Assembly (NCBI RefSeq): GCF_000422545.1
Contig: NZ_AULZ01000013.1
Location: 80,388-144,387, forward strand
Reading direction: 5' to 3'
Length of the DNA: 64,000 nt
Source of the DNA: Desulfocurvibacter africanus subsp. africanus DSM 2603
GTDB lineage: Bacteria > Desulfobacterota > Desulfovibrionia > Desulfovibrionales > Desulfovibrionaceae
This document shows, in pieces, positions 1-8,096 of this stretch (position 1 is its first letter; each line of letters starts with the position of its first letter). A program made the translations under genes and the position numbers. The notes below the pieces were generated by a model that searched no databases, was not told where the DNA came from, and saw only the letters and a program-made list of their open reading frames with translations.

Positions 1-248
1 TTGGTTTCCCAGGCTCGCGACAGCACTTCGGCATCGCGAGTCATAGGAAAGTCTAGGCGCACCACGGGCACGCTCGGCTTGAGATGCGCGGCGGCGATGG
101 ACAGGGCCAGGGAATGGTCGTTCTTGGGCGAGGCCGCGGCGAAAACCACGTCGGCCGCATTAAGGGCGCGGATGGCCTTGAGAGTTATCAGGTCCGGATC
201 GCCGGGACCAACGCCCACTGCATGGAGAAGGCCTTTGCTTGTGCTCAC
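1..248 (-). CDS. cbiL: Precorrin-2/cobalt-factor II C20-methyltransferase, N-terminal part
   Basis: This is the first ~82 codons of a gene that runs off the left edge. It starts at a GTG overlapping the TGA of the upstream btuF-like gene (GTGA, 4 bp), the usual sign of translational coupling. The reading begins with a short leader followed by [14 protein letters not shown], the glycine-rich N-terminal motif of SAM-dependent tetrapyrrole methylases. The following residues, ending in DVVFAA, fit the CbiL/CobI branch, which methylates C20 of cobalt-precorrin-2 in the cytoplasm. It is the last visible gene of the riboswitch-controlled corrinoid operon. The family call is firm; the exact enzyme is inferred from motif and context because the C-terminal two thirds are not in the window. 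Confidence 0.8.
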   Translation of the reverse strand, partial: MSTSKGLLHAVGVGPGDPDLITLKAIRALNAADVVFAAASPKNDHSLALSIAAAHLKPSVPVVRLDFPMTRDAEVLSRAWET

Positions 249-1147
249 TTGCTGTCTTTGTTGCTAGATGGTTTGGGGAAACGGTCCGGGTGCAGGAAGG
301 TGGCAAGTTCTTCCACGGCCTGCACACTGCGTGGACCGGGCCGGGAGTATAGGGCCTCGTCCACCATGAGCACGCGGCCGGAACGCACGGCGGCCAGAGT
401 ACGGAAATGGCTGCGGCCGGACGGGTGTGGCGGCGCGGGATTCATGGGGCCTTGTTGCACCAGATAGACTTCGGGATTCAGACCGACCAGGACTTCCTCG
501 CTCAGGCGCACGAGCTTTTTGCCCTGCGCTACGACGTTCTCGCCGCCTGCGCGGCGGATGATTTCCGAGACCATGGAATCCTTGCCCGCGGCCAGCAGGT
601 TGGGATAGCGCACCTCGAAAAAAACCGATGGGCGCTGCACGCCTTCCACGGCTTTATCCACTGCCGCCAGTCTGGCCTGGATGCGGGCGGTTTCCTGCCT
701 TGCCGCATCCTCCGCGCCCAGCAGTATGCCAATGCGCTCCATGGCCGTGAAGAGCGAGGCGAAATCGTCGATGACAAAGACCGCCACGGGGATGTCGTGG
801 TTGCGCACTGCCTCCACGGATTGCAGCGCCGCATCGCGGCCAGCAAGCTGCAACACCAGGTCGGGCTTGAGTCCCAGCATCAACTCCATGTTGGGGCGCA
901 TGTGCGTGCCAATGGAAGGCCTGGCCAGGGCTTCGGTCGGCCAGTTATCCACATTGGTGCGGGCCACGAGGCGTTCGCCCAAGCCCATGGCCGAAACAAT
1001 CTCGCCCAGGCCGCTATATAGCGGGATCACTCGCCGCGCCGGCGCTGCCAGCTCCACCCGCTGCCCCAGGTCGTCCACGATGACCGGCCCAGCCCAAGCC
1101 GCCGGTGCCGTCAGCAGTACAATGGCCAAGATTAAAGCGAAGAGAAT
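245..1147 (-). CDS. btuF: Periplasmic cobalamin/iron-siderophore-class ABC transporter binding protein
   Basis: This is a cluster-A-3 periplasmic binding protein of the BtuF/FecB type. A hydrophobic signal segment ([11 protein letters not shown]...AWA) precedes a mature protein of about 275 residues opening with [10 protein letters not shown], typical of the family. With the adjacent permease and ATPase it should import corrinoids or a corrinoid precursor; a siderophore substrate cannot be excluded. The start is unresolved. The frame is open up to 1480, but everything above ~1150 is translated repeat DNA. No ATG, GTG or TTG lies between 1147 and the TTG at 1255. The interval given begins at an ATT directly downstream of GGAGG (1151-1155), which is the edge of the repeat. 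The basic residues before the signal core (SRRRH) are also repeat-encoded, so a start inside the repeat is possible. Confidence 0.75.
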   Translation of the reverse strand: MLFALILAIVLLTAPAAWAGPVIVDDLGQRVELAAPARRVIPLYSGLGEIVSAMGLGERLVARTNVDNWPTEALARPSIGTHMRPNMELMLGLKPDLVLQLAGRDAALQSVEAVRNHDIPVAVFVIDDFASLFTAMERIGILLGAEDAARQETARIQARLAAVDKAVEGVQRPSVFFEVRYPNLLAAGKDSMVSEIIRRAGGENVVAQGKKLVRLSEEVLVGLNPEVYLVQQGPMNPAPPHPSGRSHFRTLAAVRSGRVLMVDEALYSRPGPRSVQAVEELATFLHPDRFPKPSSNKDSK

Positions 1148-1149
1148 AT

Positions 1150-1390
1150 GCCTCCGGCGGCTGGGGGAGTAACGACTCCCCCAGACCCCCCGATGTGTGG
1201 GAGCTGCTTTTCCGCCGAAACGGCGAAAAAGCCGCTCCCACGGGGTGGGGATCAAAACCGTGTGTGCAATCCAGCCCCGAGCCGGTCTGATGCCAGCGGT
1301 TCCTCCGCTGGCATCAGACCGGCGAGAAACGTGGGGTCCAGGGGGATCATCCCCCTGGCGGGTGGGGTGCGGGGAGGGCAGCGCCCTCCC
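1150..1390. repeat. Repeat family B, full copy 1 (between btuD and btuF)
   Basis: About 240 bp of GC-rich DNA made of consecutive hairpins. It opens with GCCTCCGGCGGCTGGGGGAG, folds as GGGGGAGT/ACTCCCCC, then a long hairpin with arms around 1196-1240, then CCGGTCTGATGCCAGCGG with its complement (about 1281-1322), then CCAGGGGG/CCCCCTGG, and ends with GGGAGGGC/GCCCTCCC. The same ordered architecture recurs at 24403-24630 with different arm sequences. It sits between co-transcribed genes and abuts the start of the btuF-like gene. Confidence 0.85.
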
Positions 1391-1406
1391 TGCATTCTCT
1401 TCCCTC

Positions 1407-2189
1407 TTACTCACCGGGCACCAGGTGCGCCTGGGGCGCGCCGGTGACGGGGTGTGGGGCGACAACGATATTGGTGTCATACAGTTCCCGCAGCAGTTCC
1501 GGGCGAAAGACCTCGTGCGTTGGTCCCTCGGCCAGCACGCCGCCGTTTTTCAGCAGGATCAGCCGGTCGCAGTAGAGCGCGGCCAAATTCAGGTCGTGGA
1601 TGGCCGCCAATACGGTCAGTCCTTGGCGCGCCCTGGCCTTGAGCAGGTCCATGGCCTCCACGGCACGCGCCATGTCCAGGCCGGCCGTGGCCTCGTCCAG
1701 AAGCATGAGCGCGGAGCCCTGGGCCAGGGCGCGGGCCAGCAGCACGCGGCGGAATTCACCGCCCGAGAGCTGATCGGCTGGGCGTTGCTCGAAATTTAAA
1801 GTCGCGGTCTGAGCCATGGCCGCCAGGGCTGCCTCGCGGTCTTCGGGTCCGTACGTGCCCAGAAAGGACAGGTACGGATAGCGGCCCATGAGCACCACGG
1901 ACAAACAGGCCAGGGCCTGCGGCGGCTCGGCGGACTGGGGCACGCTGCACACGAGGCGTGCGCGTTGCCTGGATTTCAGGCCGGCCGCGTTGTGGCCGTC
2001 GATCTCCAGGCAGCCGTTGTGCAGGGGCAGCACTCCGGCCATGGTCAGCAGCAGCGTGGATTTGCCGCTGCCGTTGGGGCCGAGCAGGCCCGTGACCAAT
2101 CCCCGATGCACGTGCAGGTCGATGTTGTGCAGCACTGTCCGGCCGCCGGGGCCGGGATAGCCGCATGTGGCGTTCTCCAGGCGGATCAT
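1407..2189 (-). CDS. btuD: B12/iron-siderophore-class ABC transporter ATP-binding protein
   Basis: Cytoplasmic ATPase of the FecE/BtuD type, about 260 residues, the normal family length. The Walker A motif GPNGSGKST lies near residues 37-45, the Q-loop in the SVPQS region, the ABC signature LSGGEFRR near 141-148, and Walker B LMLLDEA near 161-167, followed by the H-loop AAIHDLN. The start chosen is the ATG at 2189, which overlaps the TGA of the permease gene as ATGA; another in-frame ATG three codons upstream is less likely. It energises the permease encoded just upstream. A ~260-bp repeat-containing gap separates it from the btuF-like gene downstream in the same operon. Confidence 0.9.
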   Translation of the reverse strand: MIRLENATCGYPGPGGRTVLHNIDLHVHRGLVTGLLGPNGSGKSTLLLTMAGVLPLHNGCLEIDGHNAAGLKSRQRARLVCSVPQSAEPPQALACLSVVLMGRYPYLSFLGTYGPEDREAALAAMAQTATLNFEQRPADQLSGGEFRRVLLARALAQGSALMLLDEATAGLDMARAVEAMDLLKARARQGLTVLAAIHDLNLAALYCDRLILLKNGGVLAEGPTHEVFRPELLRELYDTNIVVAPHPVTGAPQAHLVPGE

Positions 2190-3313
2190 TGCCGCCACTC
2201 TTTTGCCCGGCGGCGCAGGAGCAGGGCGAAGAACGGCCCGCCCAGGAGCGCCGTGACCACGCCCACGGGCAGTTCGGCCCCGCCGTGCAGCACGCTGCGC
2301 GCCAGGGTGTCGGCCCAGATCAGGGCCAATGCCCCGGCCAGGGCCGAGAAGGCCAGCAGCGGCCGGTGCTCGCCGCCCACGAGCAGGCGCACTACATGCG
2401 GCACTACCAGCCCGGCGAAGCCGATAACCCCGGCCACGGAAACCGAGGCTGCGGTGATGAGGCTGGCGGCGGTGAGCAGCAGCGTGCGCGTGCGGGCCGC
2501 GTCAACGCCGAGTTGACGAGCCTGGACCTCGCCCAGGGACAGAATGTCCAGTTCGCGGGAGCGCAGGGCGATGAGCGCCGCGCCCAGCAAGAAATAGGGC
2601 AGAAACAGGATTAAATGGATCCAGCCGCGCCCTTGGAAGCTGCCCATGATCCAGAACACGATGCTCGTGACCGATTCCTCGTCCAGGGCCTTGAGCAGGG
2701 CGATGAGCGCCGAGAGGAAGGTGGAGACCACGATGCCGGCCAGCACCAGGGTTTCGCGGCGCAGCGTCCCGCCCGAACGGCCCAGGAGGATGACGATGGC
2801 CAGCGCAGCCAGGCCGCCGGCCAGTCCGGCCAGGGGCAGCAGGCCCATGTCCGAGAAGAAGGGCATGCCCATGAGCGGCAGCCCGGCCGACAGGCCGAGG
2901 AAGATGGCCGTGGATGCACCGAAAGCCGCGCCCGTGCTCACGCCCACGGTGAACGGGTCGGCCAGGGGATTTTGCAGGATGCCCTGGAACACCGCGCCGG
3001 ACACGGCCAGGCCTGCGCCCACGGCAGCGGCCAGCAGCGTGCGGCTGAGGCGCAGGTCCACGACCACCACGCGCGTGGTCTCATCCGTCAGGGGCACGGA
3101 ACGGAACAGGTCCAACAGAGCCTGCGCCGCCTGGGAAAAGCCGATGTCCAGCGGCCCCACGGCGCAGGCCGCGGGAATGGACAGGACCAACGCCAGGGCC
3201 AGGCCCATGAAGGCTCCCCAGCGAAGCGAGAGCCTGGCCCTGGGCGTTGTAAGCGTTTGGCCGCGCAATGTTGGTTTTGCGGCTGAAGCGTCCATGTTCA
3301 GTCTGTTATCCAT
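2186..3313 (-). CDS. btuC: FecCD/BtuC-family ABC transporter permease
   Basis: Polytopic inner-membrane permease of 375 residues with about nine to ten hydrophobic segments, beginning near residue 30 (GAFMGLALALVLSIPAA). It carries the family hallmarks RLSRTLLAAAVGAGLAVSGA near 90-110, the NPLADP motif after GAVFQGILQ, and the C-terminal GLVVPHVVRLLVGG loop that contacts the ATPase. The gene starts 8 bp inside the cbiK reading frame, so the two are translationally coupled. Together with the ATPase and binding protein it forms a complete importer, assigned to corrinoids because the operon is led by a cobalamin riboswitch and flanked by cbiK and cbiL. Confidence 0.9.
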   Translation of the reverse strand: MDNRLNMDASAAKPTLRGQTLTTPRARLSLRWGAFMGLALALVLSIPAACAVGPLDIGFSQAAQALLDLFRSVPLTDETTRVVVVDLRLSRTLLAAAVGAGLAVSGAVFQGILQNPLADPFTVGVSTGAAFGASTAIFLGLSAGLPLMGMPFFSDMGLLPLAGLAGGLAALAIVILLGRSGGTLRRETLVLAGIVVSTFLSALIALLKALDEESVTSIVFWIMGSFQGRGWIHLILFLPYFLLGAALIALRSRELDILSLGEVQARQLGVDAARTRTLLLTAASLITAASVSVAGVIGFAGLVVPHVVRLLVGGEHRPLLAFSALAGALALIWADTLARSVLHGGAELPVGVVTALLGGPFFALLLRRRAKEWRQ

Positions 3314-4223
3314 TATCCTTGGGTTCGTCGCGCAGAGCTTTCAGGCTGAGGCCAAGCTGGTCGACCCAGATGTCCACCACGGCGGGGTCCTCGGCCAGAC
3401 CGCGCATGACGGGCTGGCAAGCGATGCCCTTGGCCTTGAGTTGCGATTTCCAGGAATCCGGCTCGTTGCCGGCGATGTCGTTGCGGGCATGGTCGCCGGC
3501 CACGGTCAGGAATGGCACGAGGTAGGCCTTGGCGATCTTGCGCTTGGCGAGGTCGGCCAGGACATCCTGCATGGACGGAGAGCTTTCTATGGTGCCCACG
3601 AAGGCGCGCTCCGACTCCTGCTGCAGGTAGTACTGCATGGCCGGGTAGAAGGCCGAGGCCAGATGGTGGGTGCCGTGGCCCACGAGCACCAGGGCCTCGC
3701 GGTTGCCAAGGCCGGGCACGGAAGCCAGCACGGCCTTGGCCAGGGCTTGCATGGCCTCGGGACCGGACAGCAGCGGCGGACCGAGCACGATGCGCTCGAA
3801 GCTCTTGGGCATGGAGCCGAAGGCCGCGACGATGGCGGTCAGGTCGTTGAACTCCTGCCCGGGGATGACGTGCAGCGACTGCACGGCCACGTGGGTGAAA
3901 CCGTCGTCGAGCATGCGGCCCAGAGCTCCGGCGGGCGAGGCGTTGCGCAGGCCTTCCTCCGTGGCGACCTTGTGGCGGATCTGGCGGGACGTGTAGGCCC
4001 AGCGCAATTCAACGCCTGGGTAGGCGGCCTTGACCTTGGATTCGATGGTTGCATAGGCCTTGCGCGCCTCGGGCACGCTGGTGCCGAAGGTCACGAGCAG
4101 GATGCCGATTTTGGGTTCGACATTGGTCTTGCCATGGGCCTGGGCTGGATCGGCCTGGAGGCCGAGGAGCAGGGCCAGGAGGCAGATGGATAGGAATGCT
4201 GAGAGACGTTGATGGATGCGCAT
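3306..4223 (-). CDS. cbiK: Periplasmic-type sirohydrochlorin cobaltochelatase CbiK
   Basis: CbiK-family chelatase (305 residues from the chosen start) that inserts Co(II), or other metals in vitro, into sirohydrochlorin. Residues 1-29 form a clear signal peptide ending in AQA, so the protein is exported, like the periplasmic CbiK-P form known from Desulfovibrio vulgaris. Family catalytic or metal-binding positions are visible: GHGTHH near 182-187, Glu in GTIESSP near 213, and His in AGDHARND near 245. The ATG at 4223 has a strong GGAGG upstream; the frame is open further but lacks a better start. It is the first gene after the cobalamin riboswitch and overlaps the permease gene. Its periplasmic location beside an importer suggests a metal- or tetrapyrrole-handling role rather than only cytoplasmic B12 synthesis. 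Confidence 0.92.
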   Translation of the reverse strand: MRIHQRLSAFLSICLLALLLGLQADPAQAHGKTNVEPKIGILLVTFGTSVPEARKAYATIESKVKAAYPGVELRWAYTSRQIRHKVATEEGLRNASPAGALGRMLDDGFTHVAVQSLHVIPGQEFNDLTAIVAAFGSMPKSFERIVLGPPLLSGPEAMQALAKAVLASVPGLGNREALVLVGHGTHHLASAFYPAMQYYLQQESERAFVGTIESSPSMQDVLADLAKRKIAKAYLVPFLTVAGDHARNDIAGNEPDSWKSQLKAKGIACQPVMRGLAEDPAVVDIWVDQLGLSLKALRDEPKDNG

Positions 4224-4351
4224 GGGTCCTCCTTCGATGAGGAGGGGGCGTGAGATGGAAAAGACCCTGTGCCGCCAAATGCGGAAGGGCCTTCGCATGT
4301 GCGGACCTCGGCAAAGCCCCCGTTGCCGTTGATCCCTTTACCTTGGGCCGT

Positions 4352-4506
4352 TTCGCGGTTGGTCTTCTGGCTCGCCCCACCTTGGGCCGCCTTCCCGCCC
4401 GCAGGCAGTGGCATGGTTGACCCAAGGCATGATCGTGGAGGTCAGGTGATCAGGGCTTACAGCGGCGGGACCGCTCCGGACTCGCACCGGATTCCCAATT
4501 AAGCGC
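4352..4506 (-). promoter_or_regulatory. Cobalamin riboswitch
   Basis: Read on the minus strand, the leader contains the hallmarks of the AdoCbl aptamer in order: GGGAATCCGGTGCGAGTCCGG, then CGGTCCCGCCGCTGTAA, then GCCACTGCCTGCGGGCGGGAAGGC, then GAGCCAGAAGACC. It lies between a sigma70-like promoter and the cbiK start. It is expected to lower expression of cbiK-btuCDF-cbiL when corrinoid is plentiful. The limits are approximate. Confidence 0.95.
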
Positions 4507-4530
4507 ATGGCGCGCCGCGAATAAGTTCCG

Positions 4531-4559
4531 GCTATACTGCCTCAGTCTTAACCGGTCAA
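4531..4559 (-). promoter_or_regulatory. Sigma70-like promoter of the corrinoid operon
   Basis: On the minus strand TTGACC (4554-4559) is followed after exactly 17 bp by TATAGC (4531-4536), about 25 bp upstream of the riboswitch core. This is a good match in sequence and spacing to a housekeeping promoter. It faces away from trmH. Confidence 0.65.
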
Positions 4560-4607
4560 GGCGCGGCATCGCTTGCCTTTTGCCGTGCGCGTCTCTAAAA
4601 GGCCTCC

Positions 4608-5198
4608 ATGCGCTACTGCATAACCGACGAAAGATTGGCCCGCATCCGCCAGGTGCTGGCCAGGCGGCAGAAGGGATTGACGCTGGTCATCGACAATGTG
4701 CACGACCCGCACAACGTCTCGGCCATATTGCGCAGCTGCGACGCCTTCGGCGTGCCGAGCGTGCACCTGTATTACACCACGAGCGCCTTCCCAGTCCTGG
4801 GCCAGAAGTCTTCGGCCTCGGCGCGTAAGTGGGTCATGCGCACGCGCCACTCCGATGCGACCTCGATGTACAGGGGGCTCAAGGACCAGAACTTCCAGGT
4901 CCTGGCCACGGGCTTCAGCGAGCGGGCCAAGCCGCTTACGGCCTGGGACTTGAGCGCGCCGACGGCGGTCATCCTGGGCAACGAGCACAACGGAGCGAGC
5001 CCCGAGCTCGCGCAGGTGGCCGACGGCGAAATCTATATTCCCATGATGGGCATGGTGCAGAGTCTGAACGTCTCTGTGGCCGCGGCGATCATCCTGTACG
5101 AGGCCTGGCGTCAGCGCTGGGCCAAGGGCATGTACGACAAGGCCAGCCTGAGCCCCGAGGAGCTTGCGCTCCTGGAAAAGGATTGGGTCAGCCGCTAG
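4608..5198 (+). CDS. trmH: tRNA/rRNA 2'-O-methyltransferase, SPOUT (TrmH) family
   Basis: A 196-residue SPOUT methyltransferase. The three family motifs are present: NVHDPHNVSAILRSCDAFG at residues 30-48 (motif 1 with the catalytic Arg), ILGNEHNGASPE at 122-133 (motif 2), and IPMMGMVQSLNVSVAAAI at 144-161 (motif 3, the knotted SAM site). The short N-terminal arm and the position of the Arg fit TrmH, which makes Gm18 in tRNA. The related rRNA enzymes RlmB/TsnR usually have a longer N-terminal substrate domain, absent here. It is transcribed divergently from the corrinoid operon and followed by tsaC in the same direction after about 170 bp with no evident signals. Confidence 0.88.
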   Translation: MRYCITDERLARIRQVLARRQKGLTLVIDNVHDPHNVSAILRSCDAFGVPSVHLYYTTSAFPVLGQKSSASARKWVMRTRHSDATSMYRGLKDQNFQVLATGFSERAKPLTAWDLSAPTAVILGNEHNGASPELAQVADGEIYIPMMGMVQSLNVSVAAAIILYEAWRQRWAKGMYDKASLSPEELALLEKDWVSR

Positions 5199-5371
5199 GC
5201 TTGTTTACCCGAGCCCATGCCCACGGGGCAGTTGGCCAAGGTTTCGAGGCCTGGCATTCCCGCCGGAACTCATGGACCGGAAATCATCGTGCACGGACAG
5301 TCCGGCTGGCGAAAGTCCGGGCGAACGCAAAGCCTGCCTCGGGCATGTCTCCGGCGATCCAGGAACAACGC

Positions 5372-5992
5372 ATGACCAGCTTTCACGCAGCGATTGAAGC
5401 CATCAAGCGGGGCGGAGTGGTGATCTATCCCACCGAGACCTTGTACGGGCTGGGGGGCAGCGCCTTCCTGCCCGAGGCTGCCGCGCGCGTGTGCCGGCTC
5501 AAGGGCCGGCCCGAGGGCAAACCACTGCCGCTGGTGGTGGGCTCGCGGGAGCAGGTCGGCCTGGTCACTGAACTGGAGGACTCCGACTTCGCGCGTCTGG
5601 CGGACCTCTTCTGGCCCGGCCCCTTGTCCATCATCGTGCCGGCGCGCCGGGACCTGGCTCCGCAGGTGAAGGATGCAGAAGGGCTGACCTCCCTGCGCTG
5701 GACCGCCCATGCCACGGCCGCGGCTCTTTGTTTGGAGTCGGGCGCGCCGCTCATCGCCACCAGCGCCAACCTGAGTGGCCGGCCGGCGGCTGCCAGGCCG
5801 GAGGATCTTGATCCGGCCTTGCTGGCGGAGGTGGATGCCGCCGTGCTTGAGCACCCCTGGCCTTCGGGCGGGGCGGCTTCCACGGTGGTGCGCCTGCTGG
5901 GATGCTGCCGGTTGGAGGTCTTGCGTATCGGGGCAGTGCCCGAGCAGGCCCTGGAGCAGGCAGGCTTCCGGCTGCGCGGGCCAGGCGAGTAA
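5372..5992 (+). CDS. tsaC: L-threonylcarbamoyladenylate synthase
   Basis: Sua5/YciO/YrdC-family enzyme of about 206 residues, the length of the short TsaC form without the Sua5 C-terminal domain. It makes threonylcarbamoyl-AMP from threonine, bicarbonate and ATP for t6A37 of ANN-decoding tRNAs. Visible motifs are YPTETLYGLG (19-28), the KGRPEGKPLPLVV stretch (44-56) and SANLSG (131-136). The ATG at 5372 gives the usual N-terminus; an in-frame ATG at 5345 would add nine residues. The frame is open much further upstream, but that part is antisense shadow of trmH. YciO-type paralogues of unknown role look similar, so the exact function is slightly less sure than the family. Confidence 0.85.
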   Translation: MTSFHAAIEAIKRGGVVIYPTETLYGLGGSAFLPEAAARVCRLKGRPEGKPLPLVVGSREQVGLVTELEDSDFARLADLFWPGPLSIIVPARRDLAPQVKDAEGLTSLRWTAHATAAALCLESGAPLIATSANLSGRPAAARPEDLDPALLAEVDAAVLEHPWPSGGAASTVVRLLGCCRLEVLRIGAVPEQALEQAGFRLRGPGE

Positions 5993-6208
5993 AAAGAATT
6001 GTACCGGCTCGAAGCCCTGGTTCGGACTTTGCGCTTTTGGGGTTTAAATATTTGAACCAATCTGGCCGGAATATCTGGCCGTTCCGGGCATAGTATCGAT
6101 CAAAAGGGTCACTGATTCAGCCTACTACGCAGAAACCAACCTGCGGTACGAAGTTTGGCCCGCGAGTTGCTAGAAGGGAATCAGTCATCCTTCCTTTTTT
6201 TGCGGAAG

Positions 6209-6241
6209 CCGGCTCCATGGGGATGGTCCCCATGGAGCCGG
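6209..6241. terminator. Perfect palindrome, likely bidirectional terminator
   Basis: A 15-bp perfect stem, CCGGCTCCATGGGGA and its complement, with a 3-nt TGG loop. It is flanked on the left by TTTTTT and on the right by TTTCATTTTT, so it can act on either strand. It sits in the ~400-bp gap (5993-6388) between tsaC and a convergent repeat/glycosyltransferase. I see no gene in the rest of that gap. Confidence 0.6.
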
Positions 6242-6388
6242 TTTCATTTTTAGGGACCTGCAATCGGTCAATGCCCCTATCTCTGGCTGGATCTCCGGTA
6301 AGACTGGCGGCGTTTCCGCCAGCCGCCTCTCCAAAGGACAGGCCCTCTGGTCCAAGGGTCGGCAGCATTCTCATTCCCACAAGCCTCT

Positions 6389-6514
6389 AAAGCATTTTGC
6401 ATTTCAGACGCTCCCTTCGGCGTTGACGGCGGAATTACATTCCGCCTACGCCTGCGGGGCGACAAGCCATGCCGACGCATGGCTTGCAGAGCATTTCAAA
6501 AGCAAAATGCTCTA
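6389..6514 (-). repeat. Repeat family A, copy 1
   Basis: Reverse-oriented copy of a ~128-bp element with imperfect terminal inverted repeats (TTAGAGCATTTTGC at one end, GCAAAATGCTTTA at the other). Internal hairpins are GAGCATTTT/AAAATGCTC (imperfect here), GCAAGCCATGC/GCATGGCTTGC and GGCGGAAT/ATTCCGCC. This copy is of the GGCGGAAT subtype, as at 10069 and 52732. Its TAG supplies the stop codon of the glycosyltransferase gene that ends at 6512. Confidence 0.88.
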
Positions 6515-7438
6515 AAGAGAATCCTCCACGGCGTGCATGACCATATCCACGCTGATCGCCCGCAGGCAGATGGGGTCCTGGCAGCGCAGGTCGTGGGTCG
6601 TCAGGGTGCACGGACGGCAGGGGGCCAGATCGGACGGTGCGGCCAGGGCCGTGATGCCCTCGGGAGCCCACATGGTGCGCGAGGTCGGCCCGAACACGGC
6701 CACGCCAGGCACGCCGAGCCTGCCTGCCAGGTGCATGGGGCCGCAGTCGTTGCCGATCGCCACTCGGGTCGAGAGCAGCAAATCTTGCAGATGAAGCGGG
6801 TCTTCAAGCCGCACGGAGGGTTTGCCGTCCGTATCGAGACCCCGCTCGACTTCGGCCGGGCCGAGCACGAACAAGGGGGATAAGCCCAGCTCTTCCAGCC
6901 TGTGAGCCAGTTCAAGAAATTTGACCAGCGGCCATTGCTTTAGCCTGTGTCCGGCTCCGGAAAAGAGCAGGGCCAGGCGTTTCGCTCCCGGTCCATCCCA
7001 GGCGGGCAAGGCCTGCCGCCAGCCATTTTTCCAGCCTTCCGCCCGGCGTATTCCCTTTCCTTCCAATTGCAGGCTATAGCTTTGGCAAACGGAGACGGTT
7101 GCTGCTTGCACGTCGACCGAGCGCAGGCCTTGCAGATACCAGAGCCTTTCGTCCTGCATCGGCGCGGTAGCTGCCAGGCCGAACCAGGCGACAAGGCTGC
7201 GCTCCAGGGCCGCTGGCCATGGTCCGCCCGGATGCAGGGATTCCACGGCGGCGGCGAGAGGGGCTGGGCAAGGCTGGATACCGAGCGGCGCAAGCCAGGG
7301 CAGCCGATCGGATCGGCCATGCCAGTACGCCGGCTGATGCGGCAGGCCCAGGCGGAGTTGCCGCAGGGCGGGCCAAGCCAGGAAAAAATCTCCGAGCGCT
7401 CCGCGATGAACGATTATGATGTTGTCATGCTTATGCAT
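6512..7438 (-). CDS. Glycosyltransferase family 9 (heptosyltransferase-like)
   Basis: A GT9-family protein of 308 residues, resembling ADP-heptose:LPS heptosyltransferases that build the inner core on the cytoplasmic face of the inner membrane. The N-terminal half starts with the Rossmann strand and loop IIIVHRGALGDFFLAWPALR (residues 7-26). The C-terminal half has the nucleotide-sugar signature GNDCGPMHLAGRLGVPGVAVFGPT around 229-252, with an SGAGHRLKQWP strand before it. The ATG at 7438 follows an AGGATAA sequence. The last codon and the TAG stop come from the edge of repeat A copy 1, so the natural C-terminus may have been altered by the insertion. Donor and acceptor cannot be told from sequence. 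It is divergent from the NUDIX gene. Confidence 0.82.
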   Translation of the reverse strand: MHKHDNIIIVHRGALGDFFLAWPALRQLRLGLPHQPAYWHGRSDRLPWLAPLGIQPCPAPLAAAVESLHPGGPWPAALERSLVAWFGLAATAPMQDERLWYLQGLRSVDVQAATVSVCQSYSLQLEGKGIRRAEGWKNGWRQALPAWDGPGAKRLALLFSGAGHRLKQWPLVKFLELAHRLEELGLSPLFVLGPAEVERGLDTDGKPSVRLEDPLHLQDLLLSTRVAIGNDCGPMHLAGRLGVPGVAVFGPTSRTMWAPEGITALAAPSDLAPCRPCTLTTHDLRCQDPICLRAISVDMVMHAVEDSL

Positions 7439-7626
7439 TTATCCTAATGAGGTAGCGTAATGTTTTATGTGAAGGTTGAGCGATGCCATGTGGATGGTAA
7501 CGGCGCAAGGCATGCGCGAATATGGCTGTGCGCACCGCGCTGCCGACGGTGGTTGGCTGAAAAAGTTTAGGATCGGCTTGAAACGAGGTCAAGCCGCGCC
7601 AGATTGGTGCGGTAGGAGAGTATTTC

Positions 7627-8046
7627 ATGTCTTATCGTAATCCGACACCCACGGTGGACATCATAATCATGATCCCTGGTCGCGGCGTGGTCCTGGTCAA
7701 GCGCCGCAACGAACCGCATGGATGGGCGCTGCCGGGGGGCTTCATCGACTATGGCGAAACCGCGGAGCAGGCGGCCGTGCGCGAAGCCAGGGAAGAAACC
7801 GGCCTGCGCGTTGAGCTGACGGGCCTTTTCGGCGTCTACTCCGACCCGGCGAGGGATCCCAGGCTGCACACCATCTCCACCGTGTTCACCGCCGTTGCCG
7901 TCGATCCGACGGAGCTCAAGGCCGGGGATGACGCGGCAGGCGTCGAGGTATTCGCGCCGGGCAAATGGCCCGAGCCCATGGTCTTCGATCACGCCAGGAT
8001 CCTCGACGACTACCTGCAAACGCTACGGCGGCTGGCCATTCGATGA
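7627..8046 (+). CDS. NUDIX hydrolase
   Basis: A 139-residue NUDIX protein. The Nudix box G-x5-E-x7-REUxEExGU is complete: [24 protein letters not shown] at about residues 37-60. The preceding HGWALPGG segment resembles ADP-ribose pyrophosphatase-type members. It is expected to hydrolyse a nucleoside diphosphate linked to another moiety; the substrate is not determinable here. The ATG is preceded by AGGAGAG at a workable distance. It lies about 50 bp upstream of glgA in the same direction, so the two may be co-transcribed. That would fit a role in sugar-nucleotide turnover, but this is inference from position. Confidence 0.88.
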   Translation: MSYRNPTPTVDIIIMIPGRGVVLVKRRNEPHGWALPGGFIDYGETAEQAAVREAREETGLRVELTGLFGVYSDPARDPRLHTISTVFTAVAVDPTELKAGDDAAGVEVFAPGKWPEPMVFDHARILDDYLQTLRRLAIR

Positions 8047-8096
8047 TCCGTACCTCAAGCAAGGATTGCAACGCCCGCAAGGGATTGTGAGGTTAC

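Noticed and set aside
1197..1799. Open frame across the btuD/btuF repeat region on the plus strand
   Set aside because: It is antisense to btuD and to the repeat; composition is explained by the opposite-strand genes.
5993..6110. tRNA-like segment downstream of tsaC
   Set aside because: No cloverleaf or T-loop consensus could be found.
6117..6380. 87-residue minus-strand frame in the tsaC-GT9 gap
   Set aside because: It crosses the palindrome and has no recognisable start or homology.
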